A DNA stretch of 64,000 nucleotides from Viridothelium virens (taxonomy: Eukaryota > Ascomycota > Dothideomycetes > Trypetheliales > Trypetheliaceae): assembly GCA_010094025.1 (NCBI GenBank), contig ML991788.1, positions 186,001 through 250,000 on the forward strand, given 5' to 3'. Each line of letters begins with the position of its first letter. The first letter of the stretch is position 1. The notes beneath the pieces are model-generated. The model saw only the letters and a list, made by a program, of their open reading frames with translations, ran no database searches and had not been told where the DNA came from. The position numbers and the translations under genes were made by a program. Positions 34,976-45,720 of this stretch are shown here, piece by piece.

Positions 34976-36811
34976 TCATAGAATCTCCAGAACTCTCTGA
35001 TTTCCACACTTCTCCGCGATATCCTTCGCAGTCATACCCTTTTTTGTTCCACCCTTGACTTTCAAATCCTTGTTAATTTTTTCATCGACAAGGTACTTCG
35101 CTACGTCGACACTGTCCCCATTAGCCGCTTCATGTAGCGCGCTCCATTTATTATGGCCAGACACCTGATTAATGTCCGCGCCTTGTTCCTTTAATATCCT
35201 TACGATCTTTACGTTGCACGCTTTCGCAGCGTCGAGAAAAGCCGTGCGCTTCTTCTTGTCACGGATGTCTAGATTGGCGCCTTTGTCACAGAGAGTTTTG
35301 ACAATAGCGGTTTTGGACTTGAGGGTAGCTTCGTGGAGGGGGGTGCGCCCTTCTGAGGTCTGCATATTAATGTCGATGTCGGGAAAGGCAAGGAGTGCCC
35401 TTAGGCATTTCAGATGTCCCCTTGCGACACATATATGAACAGCGCTCCATTTACGGTTGCCCGTGACTTGGTTGATGTCTGCCCCGTGCTCTTGAAGAAT
35501 CTTGACAAGCTCGACATTGCCTACCTCCGCGGCGTCGAGGAATGCAGTATGCTTCTTTTTGTCTCTTTCGTCTACCTTCACCTTTCTGCCTACTAAATAT
35601 CTTACCACCGACACCTTCTTCTTGAGTGTAGCGAGGTGCAGTGCAGTCTGACCTTCAGAATCTTGCGCATCGAGCTCGACGTTACGGACGGTACAGAGGA
35701 CTTTGACACCCCGAAGACGGCCTGCTTCAGCGGCAAGATGAAGCGCTGTGCGGCCATTTTTGTCAGTTATGTTCAAGCTTGCGCCTTTTTTAAGTAATGT
35801 TCTCACAACATCCACGCGGTCTTTCTGCGCCGCAAGATGCAGCGCTGTCCGCCCATCTCGGTTCTTTGAATCTTTTTCTATACCATTAACATCAAGCAAG
35901 ATGTTGCAGCACTTCAAATGTCCACCCGCGGCCGCCAGACTCAACGCCGTCCACTGTCGTGAATCTTTGGCATTGGGATCGAATGAGTTTCTCTCGATGA
36001 ATTCCGCAACGCGGCTTTCAATCCCATTGGCGGCATTCTGATGCAATAAATTACGTCCTTTTCGCGAGTACGGTGATGGTTGTGCAGATGGGTCTGATTT
36101 GTAGTGATAGATACAATCGAGGTTGAGAATGCATTCGCGTTCTGCATCTTCTAGACCTTTCTTTTCGGCCCCCCAATCTGTCTGACCAAGAAGGTTGTCG
36201 AACCAACGCCGGAGGGGCGACTTGAGCTTGTATACGAGTTTGGCGATCGCAGATAGTAGTTTGAAGTAGATATCTAAGTAGCTAAATTGTAGTTGCTGCC
36301 GTAGCTCTGTTAGCTTCTCTGTCTCGGACGGAGATTCACTGTAAATTTGGCCATCCTCTACTACCCTACGGCAGATGATTTGGCCAATGCGTATCGTGCA
36401 GTCGAACATGGCTTTCGACTCGCTGATATAGTTCTGCTGGATCGAAAATGCCATGAAGAGGCCAGACACTGCAATTGCGGCCGGTGGGCTGGCAGCTGCA
36501 CCAGTGGAAACAAATTCCTTCGTCTTGAGTACTGCCTGCACAATCTTCTCGGACGTGCCATTCTCTGGTTTAATAGTCTGAGCTTTTGTATTGATCAGCT
36601 CGAGCAACTTCTGACGACCCTTTGTAGAGCCAAGGTGACCTATGGAGTTGCCGGTCTCCCCCAGCTCCTCTTGCACAGCTTTCTGGAACTTGATCAGAAT
36701 TTTTTTGCCATCCGGATCGCTCTGCATCTTTTTATAGGCGGATTGCCAGAGGTCATCTTTGTGACGGCGCTTTTGGCTGCTATTTGTGCTCTGCGATATG
36801 ACTGAGGACAT
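34976..36811 (-). CDS. NACHT_N-ankyrin protein without NTPase
   Basis: Single-exon frame of 611 residues. Residues about 20-240 resemble the N-terminal domain of NWD-type NACHT proteins (NACHT_N): LWQSAYKKM, VLKTKEFVSTGAAASPPAAI, QLQFSYLDIYFKLLSAIAKL and a Trp-rich region (RRWFDNLLGQTDW). Residues about 255-605 are a run of roughly ten ankyrin repeats, several near-canonical (DGRTALHLAAQKDRVDVVR, NGRTALHLAAEAG, EGRTPLHEATLKSKTAIVK); the pair with KKHTAFLDAAEVGNVELVK and KKRTAFLDAAKACNVKIVR shows recent internal duplication. No Walker A or B motif is present, so the usual NACHT between effector and repeats is missing. It is probably a recognition or cell-death related protein; function not proven. 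The frame is intact with no sign of decay. Confidence 0.8.
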   Translation of the reverse strand: MSSVISQSTNSSQKRRHKDDLWQSAYKKMQSDPDGKKILIKFQKAVQEELGETGNSIGHLGSTKGRQKLLELINTKAQTIKPENGTSEKIVQAVLKTKEFVSTGAAASPPAAIAVSGLFMAFSIQQNYISESKAMFDCTIRIGQIICRRVVEDGQIYSESPSETEKLTELRQQLQFSYLDIYFKLLSAIAKLVYKLKSPLRRWFDNLLGQTDWGAEKKGLEDAERECILNLDCIYHYKSDPSAQPSPYSRKGRNLLHQNAANGIESRVAEFIERNSFDPNAKDSRQWTALSLAAAGGHLKCCNILLDVNGIEKDSKNRDGRTALHLAAQKDRVDVVRTLLKKGASLNITDKNGRTALHLAAEAGRLRGVKVLCTVRNVELDAQDSEGQTALHLATLKKKVSVVRYLVGRKVKVDERDKKKHTAFLDAAEVGNVELVKILQEHGADINQVTGNRKWSAVHICVARGHLKCLRALLAFPDIDINMQTSEGRTPLHEATLKSKTAIVKTLCDKGANLDIRDKKKRTAFLDAAKACNVKIVRILKEQGADINQVSGHNKWSALHEAANGDSVDVAKYLVDEKINKDLKVKGGTKKGMTAKDIAEKCGNQRVLEIL

Positions 36812-37135
36812 AGCTGGTAGTTGCGGTGGAATACTACAGTGACAACCGCGACAAGGAAAGGACTATCGTCAGTAGCAGATTGAAGAAATGATGGAGTGGG
36901 AACTCGATATTGAATTACCATTGCTTGAAAATAAGCAAGATGCCTGAGGCTGTGGCTCCTTGTTGCTTTGGATTCGCATGCGGGGCTGTGTATGACCTTG
37001 CGTCTTTGGAGGCTCACCATTCGTTGATCCAGCCACAGGTCGCATAACCGATTCCGCTGCCTATGATCGGTGAAGGACCGCCCCAATTGCGTTGCAACAA
37101 TAGCTTAGCCTAATCTTAGCCTATGAAATTTTCTT
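36812..37135. other. Intergenic, nothing recognised
   Basis: Upstream of the ankyrin gene. A short minus-strand frame (36694-37086) overlaps the ankyrin start and is a shadow. Confidence 0.35.
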
Positions 37136-37414
37136 TCATGACCGGTCTAAGAAGATCATGCCAGACACCCCTTCCTGCCCCAACTGGTTTGCTTCGCGAG
37201 AGAGCTCCATAGTCAGTACAACACCCAATACCATTGCCACAATGGCGAGCACGAGTATGGAGAAGAATATGATGAACAAGATGGTGCTGGATTGGGAATT
37301 GTTAATGGAATTTCTCAATGCTTGCCGAGCATTGCGCCCTATCTGATTATCGGATGTGTCGATGCTGGTGGAGCCTTGGGCATTCATTCCCATTACTTCA
37401 GGCGCAGAATCCAT
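37136..37414 (-). CDS. Possible small single-pass membrane protein
   Basis: From ATG 37414 the frame encodes 92 residues: a polar N-terminal half (MDSAPEVMGMNAQG...), then a strong membrane segment (TILFIIFFSILVLAIVAMVL) at about residues 44-68 and a short tail. The hydrophobic helix is long and clean, which is uncommon by chance. No family recognised; it lies between the ankyrin protein and the SesA-like protein. Coding status uncertain. Confidence 0.35.
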   Translation of the reverse strand: MDSAPEVMGMNAQGSTSIDTSDNQIGRNARQALRNSINNSQSSTILFIIFFSILVLAIVAMVLGVVLTMELSREANQLGQEGVSGMIFLDRS

Positions 37415-38681
37415 GATCAAACAAGGTGGAAAGGAAGTGAAATATGCTTCCGCGTTACACTGGCGAATGAGAAATGCCGTGCTCCTGGTTGCAGTGAGTA
37501 ACGGTGTGAGTACTGCCTTTTGATGGTATGACGAAAAGGTGAAAAATGATGTCTCTTTTGATGCGCCATCTTTTTCCGGCAAACTGTAGGCCATACTTCA
37601 GGCGCTGCATCCAAGAAACGCAGATGTCGTGGATAGTTTTCCTCATCGGAGTGTAACTCATGAGGCTGTGTAGAGTAATAGGAAGATTTGCGGACTCCCC
37701 CTTCGGTGGTCACATCCGCAATCCAACGTTCAATCAGCGGTATTACGAACTTTAATCCGACATCATGGACAGTGTTGGCATTATATTCGAATCACCACTC
37801 GACTGCGCGAGAACTCTCAACTGTAACCGAGATTTATCATGGCGTCGGCTGGTCAAATGAACGTGGCAACAGCCTAGTCTTGAAAGAAGCAATTTGCAAC
37901 AGAAGGGTGTGTTCCATTCTGGAACAATGAATGGGCACCTTGTGAAAAGACAAGCAATTCAGTTATCTTGCATAAAAGCATGATATTCTGTTTGCTTCAT
38001 GATCAAGACAGACGAAGTTGCGAAAACATGAACATAACAGAGATAAGGAGCTGAAAAGCGGGGATTTGCTTAAAGTGCAGCTCAGTGAGGCTCTGGATCA
38101 TAAGGAGAAGGCCTTGCTATCATGCGATCATTGATGCACATTCAATGAGACTCTCATCCATTTTTGGCCACTCAGTAATCCCCACTTTAGGCAGCAGCGG
38201 TGTAATACGTGGTCTAGTCAGCGAATAGGAAAAGCAGGGCGAAAGGCAGAATTCGGGCGTCGCACCTGAGGCTTATTGTTCGGTGAAGATGGAATTATGC
38301 CCGTGCTTCAGGTGTGCCCACCTTTCGATGTAGAGTACTCCCATCTTGAAGAACCTTACCTCTAAAGCTTTCTCTGGATCGTTCACATTCTATAGCCTGA
38401 AAATACGATGCACCAACCTTCGGACCAGCAACTTTGAGCCTTTCACTTTCCCTGGATGCACTTAGGGTATTTATCTGCGGGTGTCGATAATGAATATGTT
38501 AGGAGTTCGTTATACTTGGGAGGCCAGCTCCAGGTCGAAGCTTTGCCTACGGGTACAGAGGTTGTCATCCTTGGCAAGCTGCGCCACTACTGTGCAACCG
38601 CCGAGCCTGGCTCGATGTCTGCACGATCGTCACTTTATTACTGTAATCAAGACCTGCTTGACATCACATCCCGCCCGTTAC
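37415..38681. other. Intergenic, nothing recognised
   Basis: Divergent region upstream of the small membrane frame and of the SesA-like gene. The frame ahead of 38682 is open from 38481 but shows no conserved sequence. Confidence 0.35.
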
Positions 38682-39569
38682 ATGGACCTTATCGGGCTGA
38701 CTGCGAGCATTGCTCAATTGGCCGCATATGGAAAGTCCGTTGCCCGGCAGCTGTCCCGTCTATATAACGCCATTCGCACAGGTCCCGATGCGTACCGCGA
38801 CCAGGCATCTAACATCTCTGTCTTGCTGAATATTGTCAGTCGTGTCGGCGAACAACGTACATTACAAGAAGAGTCAATCCTGCTGCTCTTGAGGGAGATC
38901 TCTGTGCTTGTAGGCAAAATCCAAAACCTTCTCGATCAGAAAGGAATTTTTGGTTTGAACTGGGCGCTTATCGCTAGAAGTGAGGCTCTCTCAGAAGCTT
39001 TCGTTGCCCTCAATACGAAGAGAGACCTTCTCCACCTGTACATCTCGGAACGAAATCACAACGTCTTGAGCCAGATCCAGAACAATATCATCGAGATGAA
39101 TAGAAATCATCAGGGGCAGAAAGTATCTCAGGTGCAAGACCAAGCAAATGCTAGGTTTCCCCTCGCAACCACTGCCAGCCCCTTTGAAACCGCACTCGTG
39201 ACATGGGACCGTACTGGCCAAGCCGAAAATAGTGGCAGTTATGCAAACACCTCGACTCAAAGAGTAAGTGAATCACGGATGGCGCCTCAACGCTAAGCTG
39301 ACTTATCTACCAAGACGACAACTGGCGGGGCAAATGTTGGGGCAAATGTTGATATGAAGCAGATGAACGTCACCCATCACGCTAGGCAACAATGGGCCAA
39401 CGGCTATCAAGGAGCGCCGACAATTAAGGCCGAAGATATGACGATCGGGGACAATGCAGAGAGTCGCATCGGAAATGCAAAAGATACGAGTAAGGAGAGC
39501 AAATCGACAGAGCAGTATGTACGGGAAAAAGTCACTGTAAGAACTGAAGGAGCTCGGCGGACAGGGTGA
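38682..39569 (+). CDS. SesA/HeLo-like protein with HET-s-type repeat motifs
   Basis: Two exons (38682-39263 and 39315-39569) with a 51-nt intron (GTAAGT...ACCAAG, branch GCTGAC) give 278 residues. The start MDLIGLTASIAQLAAYGKSV and the following helices (YRDQASNISVLLNIVSRVG, LLLLREISVLVGKIQNLL) are typical of fungal SesA/HeLo-like N-terminal domains that trigger cell death or head NLRs. The second exon holds two aligned motifs about 25 residues apart: MNVTHHARQQWANGYQG (211-227) and MTIGDNAESRIGNAKD (236-251), both fitting the pattern M-x-[VI]-x3-A-x5-[WI]-[AG]-N; a third weak match (VTVRTEGARRTG) ends the protein. The pattern resembles HET-s-related amyloid motifs (HRAM). Inference: a HET-s-like effector able to form signalling amyloids. 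Start chosen at the domain Met. Confidence 0.68.
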
Positions 39570-41134
39570 TTCCACGAAATAGAGGTAACCCCATCAGCGC
39601 AGCAGCAATGGCTGATGTACTAGTGTGCTCCCTGCCAAGAGCTGTCCGCGTTATTTCGTTGAGGATGACATAAACATTCGTTTGAGCGCGACTGGGACTG
39701 AGCCTCAGGCTACCAGAACAATGATATGGATAATGAGATAACGCATTTTTCTGTGCCTTGTGAACAGCTATCCCGAAGATCAGTCTGATTCGTGTCTTTC
39801 AGCCCGTGGACCTTCGAAGGGTCAGATGATACTCGGGCATTGGAGGCGCTCTGGTCATCGACCAAATTATCAAACCTTTCATAGAGCACAAGATATGCCT
39901 TGAAGTGACAGAACCCTCTTAGAGTGGCTCAGATGCCCAGTCACGCCCGACAATAGAGCGGGGAAGAAAAGAGCGTAAGAAGAGAGCCTGTGTCTATGAT
40001 TTTGTTCAACAGAACTAAATCGGAGAAAAGGACTCTATTGAATCTATCTAGGTGGCCTGGGGCGCAGGCTATTATAAGACCTCCATATGAAGGTGAGGGC
40101 GAAGGTAAATTACCTAATTAGGTAGCAGGGCGAAAGGATTACATGAAGGATACGCGCGTGAGTCTACGCGTGAGGTGTGGTGAGCGCCACCTCGAGGCTA
40201 GATTGATTGGATGAACAACATCAGTCCAAGAGTTGAACAGGCAGAAATCCCAGGAATAGGGGTTTGAGGAAGACAGCGAGACAAGTCTCGTGCACCCTGC
40301 GAGCGAGTCACGAAGGAGCCTACTCAGGTATATAAGTAAGCCCTAAACGCAAAGTGAAGGCGCTAATATATGATGACAGAAGGAGCATTACCAGTTGTTT
40401 GGCCTTATCAGGTGGACCAATGGCGTGGAAGGGCTGAGTGAGGAAAGCCGGGTTCGTACATATCTAAGATAAGTAATTGTTGAGGAAAGCTATTCCTCAT
40501 GCTCTTCTGGAGGTGCAGATGGAACTGGATCTCCCAGCAGAAGTTTCCACATTCATTCTACGTTCGTGTCTACAGCGTCGTCCACAGACCTCCACAGACT
40601 TTGGCCTCAATACTACACGCCGTTTCCAATCTCAAAAACTATTTGATACGTAGTAAGGTAGGTACGGCTCGCGAAAATTACTCCCAATCATGTGGTAGGG
40701 CTGTTTCCTTACATAGGTACAACATCAAAATCAAGTATATTCCTATTGAAAACTCTGATTTTGGTGAGGGCGTAGGTAGATACCTTGAATAACGTAGCTC
40801 CCAGTTGCAAGAACTACCCGCTGCCGGCCATCAGTCACCAGATGTTAGGCTTCCGGAGACACGTACAATGCAGGCGGACACATGACAATCTCAACGTCTG
40901 AAGCCTTGTTAGACGAGCTGTTGCCTTACAGCCTTGTTAGACGAGATGTTGCATTACAACCTTATTGGTCAAGATAAGGCTAGGTAAGCCCCCGATTACT
41001 CTACATTGAAAACCCCTCATTACTTTATCGAAGTTTGAAAACCAACTCGGAACCGCTCTTGGAATCCTCGTATGACCGGTTTCGCACTCAAAAATTTGTA
41101 GAATCTCAGATATCAGAACGCATTTGGCTTGGAG
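39570..41134. other. Intergenic with one tandem repeat
   Basis: About 1.6 kb between two plus-strand genes. Contains the 28-bp tandem repeat listed separately. No gene supported; a 97-codon frame at 40499-40792 lacks any sign of conservation. Confidence 0.35.
40903..40979. repeat. 28-bp tandem repeat, about 2.7 copies
   Basis: Two 28-bp units starting GCCTTGTTAGACGAG (40903-40930 and 40931-40958) differ at two positions; a third partial, more diverged unit follows. It sits about 150 bp before the start of the 1067-residue gene. Confidence 0.75.
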
Positions 41135-44100
41135 ATGGCACACCGCCTACCTTCTCAAGTAAGTACGTCTTCAAAGTCCCTGGCTCGGAATGGCTCATAA
41201 AACCAGGTGCCGACGGCGGACTATCCCGCCAGGTTCAAGACCGAAGAACAGCTTTGGCTAACAAAGGGAAATGGCGAGCCTTTGCTTGTCAGAGTTATTG
41301 ATCGATATTACTGGCCATCAGGATGGATGTATAGGCTGGAGACCTCGGATGGAAAGCCTCTGGACTCAGGTGTCTGGTATCCCGAAGACTGCTGGAAACA
41401 ATCCGGAAGCCTTGCTGGAAAAGACAATAGAGATTATCAGCTATCAGATAAAGAGCTGACTATCCTGACTAAACCCTCACGGCTGTTCCTTTCGCTGGAT
41501 AAAGAGCAACCCCTTGTTTCGGCTTTTATAGGTGACTTGTGTCAAGATCTTGGCCTTCTTGCTGATCACATTGGAATGTACAGTCGGATATCTGCTTCTC
41601 TTCCCTCTCTTTTGAAGATTTTCACTCTAAGACTTGAAAAAACAACTGAATCGAAGGCACAACGTGATATAAAGGAATTTATTCATCAGCAACGCGAGTA
41701 AGTACATGTTTTGCGAAGTCCAGTCGTTCAGATCATGGCTCATTGTGGTCTAAACAACTCCAAATACGGGATTTAAGCTGACATTTTGATTGATAGTCGT
41801 ATCGTCAAAAAATTCCTTGAGAATCAGAAGCCCCAACAGAATTCAGTAGGTGAAGCTGTGTCAACAGTATCAGATGACGCCCCTCCTTCCACAGATATGG
41901 GCATGTCACCTGCTGAGAAGATGGCGCTATGGAAAAATGTAGAGCATTCAGAGTCCATGGCAGAGACAATGTCAATCGAGGCAAAAGCGGACAACGTTCG
42001 ACGACCCCTAAGATATCAAGATGTGCGCTCGTTTCTACGGGACGGTCCAGCGTACCAGTGGTTGCTTGACAACATTAGATCTTCTAAACTGCTTACTGAG
42101 AGAAAGGCAACAATTTTTGATACTATTACAATTGAGATTACTAAAGCGTTTTCCTCCGTCAGCGCTCCAGAACTACGTACTACCCAGGATTTTCAAGTCA
42201 TATACTCCATGGATTGGGATCTTGAGGGGTTTTTGAGAGTCCAAGAATATGACACTACTTTAGAAATCGCTGTTGAGCGCGCCATTACAATTACGGGGTC
42301 TTTCTCGAACGCTCAGGCGCTGACTTGTGTGGACTATATGTGCCAGACTTGGCCATCCAGCGGTCGTCAAATGGTGAGGGCACTGCAGGTGGCGGTCTCA
42401 TCCCCAGATCTATCTTCTTCAAGTAAGTAACGCTGTAGCTATCATTACTTCACGTCTGACGAAAAAGCGCGCTTTGTTGATGGAACGATATTCCATGTCG
42501 ATCTACGGCGGCCGTCAGCATCATTTGAAGCACTCGGAGGTCAAGCTGCTCTAATAGAGGTTTGTGAGCAGCTTGCCTGGCTTGGAGCTGCACTTCGACT
42601 GTCTCCGACGTTATCTGGAATATGTCTTGTCACTCCAAGCATCAAAACTCACCGGGTCCCCCAACTTCTTGGCTCAGTACCAATCGTCTCAGTGCGCATA
42701 ACTTTCGATATGACCTCATCCCCTGAGAAGGGTGTATCGACGAACCTCAACTCAACGTGCTGGCACGCAATGTTTCGCAATCCAGTCGTTGTTAGCGGGT
42801 ATCCAATACTTGCCAGGCAGGATGATGAGGAAGGACTAGAGTTATCACTCAAAATGATGACTGATCTGGCTGAAGTCAATTTTGTAACGCACTACGATAT
42901 GGTTTTGATTTTAAAGGGATTTTGCACTATGCTTGTACCGACTCGCCACGTAGCGCATTCTATCACTTGGCATTTTCTGTTCAACCAAGATGGGAAGCGT
43001 ATTCCTTATCATTCCTTTCGAGATCGCTGTCCTGATTGGATTGACACCGACAAGGTGACTATCGACCTTTTGGAATCTGGAAAAGTACGCAATTTTGTTG
43101 GATGGGCGTCAAGCATCACTAGACATCTGGGTATGTCTTTCAGATTTCTTCGAGTACTATGCTAAGCATTAGTAATTAAAACAGGAACCGATGACATGGC
43201 ATACAGTGAGATCAACTGGGCTGGAGCTAAGAAGTGCTCTGCAGGATTGGCTATCGAGCAGAGAGTAAACATCTCTCTAAGCAAGATAGGCGGGCTTAGT
43301 GGGAGCTTCGTGAGGGGCAACAGAGACAAGCCAAACTTTTTTACTCAGTCTGCCTACTTATTGCAGGTCAAGGCAGCCCGCGACATGTATGTTGTGCTCT
43401 ATGATACAGAGGCTTGGCGTGGTTGGCTAGTCGACGGGGCAAGCGCCTTGCTGCATCTTGTGCGTACGCAAGTGGTTCGGGATCCTTATAAGGATGCTTC
43501 CCTTTTTAACCAGGACGAAGAAAACCCCATAAAGTTCCAACATCCGCAACTTTCCGATGGACCGGATGCAGCTATGGATACGCTGAATAACGAATGCAAT
43601 ATGAGGCACACTATTCTTAGGTATTTCGACTCGTACACGGATGAAAAGATGGATATACGCCAACCCGAACCCACGTTTTCGGACGGCGATCCCTCGAACA
43701 GGACGAATACCTCATCAGAGGTGGCCAAACAAAATCCAAGTGAGAGAAGAAAAGCAATTTACCGCACGGAGTGCTTTCGAGAACTTATTTCTAATGCTTG
43801 GAGTGCCCTAGAGAAACTTTACGATAGTCAAAAAGATAGGGATACCACTCATGTTTCGAAACAGATACGGAACCCATATAAAGCTACACTTGAGGGCTAT
43901 GAATTCATGGCAATTGTCTCATGTGAGCATGTCGTGACTCGACGCTCTGTAAAACTCCCCCCAAACGGGAAAGCTTGGTTGAATCTGATCAGGAGTATGA
44001 GCGCAATGACTCTTTTTGGTCAACAGTTTGGAGAAATATATCAGCCGACTCACAGCGTGAAGGATGTGATCTGTGAACACTGGAAGACTGTTCCACGAGG

Positions 44101-44584
44101 CCAGGGCTATCTCGCAGCCCCAGTCTCTCTGCTGAAAGAAATAAAGGAACGCAGTTGGAGGGAAGACGAAGTCGAGATGGACTCTGCGGAAATAGCCAAA
44201 GGCATTCTATGGGTCCAACCAACAGACTCCTTCGACATTTGCGGAAAAAGCTGCAAGCATTCTTTCAAACGTGTCCAGCAATGTCGCGCTTCTAGGTATA
44301 CTCTAGGTGGAAAATCTCCTCAGACAGCAACGACTTTGTCGGAGATTCGCGGCGCAATTCTATTTGGCAAAAGTAGCGCTCTGAACACGAAAATGCTAAA
44401 GCCTGCAACATCACCAGCAGGGTCGGCAGAGAATGACATTCACAATAGCGGGCTCGGTTCAAGTCTACTAACTTCATCTACAACCAACTCGGCGATTGAA
44501 AGCGCCAGCGCTGAGGCGAGCGGTGTCAGTAGTCAGGAAGCAGGACATGACGCGACGTCTAACACATATAGTCTTGCTCAGTAA
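41135..44584 (+). CDS. Large fungal protein of unknown function
   Basis: Five exons (41135-41158, 41207-41697, 41797-42422, 42468-43130, 43185-44584), introns of 48, 99, 45 and 54 nt, all with GT...AG ends, sum to exactly 1068 codons. The 8-residue first exon (MAHRLPSQ) is inferred from a perfect donor and frame. Residues 9-70 (PARFKTEEQLWLTKGNG... WMYRLETSDGKPL) resemble a small beta-barrel reader-like fold, perhaps Tudor-like. The middle has LICLVTP-like and HSITWHFLFNQDGKRIPYHS stretches and MYVVLYDTEAWRGWLVDGAS with a following LLHLVRT, which I recall from widespread uncharacterised fungal proteins. The C-terminus is Ser/Thr-rich. No catalytic motif recognised. Placement among NLR and HET genes suggests an accessory role, by context only. 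Confidence 0.72.
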
Positions 44585-45720
44585 GGTAATTCTCATAGGC
44601 AAGCTGTCTCATGCGTGCTCTATGCCTCAGGAGGATCGCGATCGGATATCTTCTTCCCAGACGCAGAGACATGTCCATAAATGATTTCCCTGTCTTGGAC
44701 AAAACTTAAAATGGAGAAAGTGCGCTCAGATATTTGGCCTCACTTCGAATGATGCAAGATTCCAGAAGTTGTAATTGGATGCTTGAGTTACGGCACACGC
44801 GTTGCTGCAATACCAGACGCAAAAGTTTCAAGCTCACGAATATTGATGAAATTACTGAGATCCGCAGAAATATTAAGATTCCATTAGAGTTTAGGAATGG
44901 TTTATCCAGGAATTTCGGGCTGAGTTTATAAGAGCGAATGTCTCCCTAGAAGAGTTCTGAGAGGGAGGTTGAAGAGAGCGATGAGTGAGGACTCGTTTTC
45001 TGAAACCAGTTAAGAGGCCAATAAGGAATCGGTTTGTCGAGATGGAGAGATCGGAGTGTTCTCGATCACAATGTAGATGCGCATGGGATAACACAGTAAC
45101 CTTGCTTAAGCCAAGGTCTTGCTGGAAGTCAGCCTAAGACAGTCCAAATTAGGTGTAGCGCAGCTGAAGAAACCCTGCTACGATAGAGTACAATGAGCCC
45201 CAAACCTACCTAGGTAGATACCTTCATACACCAATAATCCAACCACAAGGTATTCATCTCACACTTTCAACAGATCCAGGACACATTGCAGCCATTCCTG
45301 ATCATTTCGAGCTTTTTTAGCGGGTCGAGGACGGAATTCTGATGTTCGGCGATCTATATCCTGTGCTTGGTGCAATCGATTCTATTGTCGAGGGTGAAAA
45401 TGACCACGTTTCTTACCTTGACAGGTTAGCAGTACTTTCCGCTATCGGTACAACTTCGGATCAATACGTGGTCTGGATCTGTCAGCTTAGCCTCCACTCG
45501 GGTTGGCTCGGGCTGGCTCAGGCTTACCCATGGTGATGACTTCCTCCAAGACCGGTCATGTTCCCCTCCCAGGACCACTGCCTCTAATGTTCCAGGAACA
45601 CTAAGTTCCCAAGACGTTGCGATACTTACCTACCCAAAATACTCTACGAGCTCCTCACATCATGATTCTTCGGGAACAGTCTATTATGGGAATATCAAAA
45701 ATCGCTTTGTCAACGCAACC
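44585..45720. other. Intergenic, nothing recognised
   Basis: Between two plus-strand accessory genes; serves as the HET gene promoter side. Short chance frames only. Confidence 0.35.
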
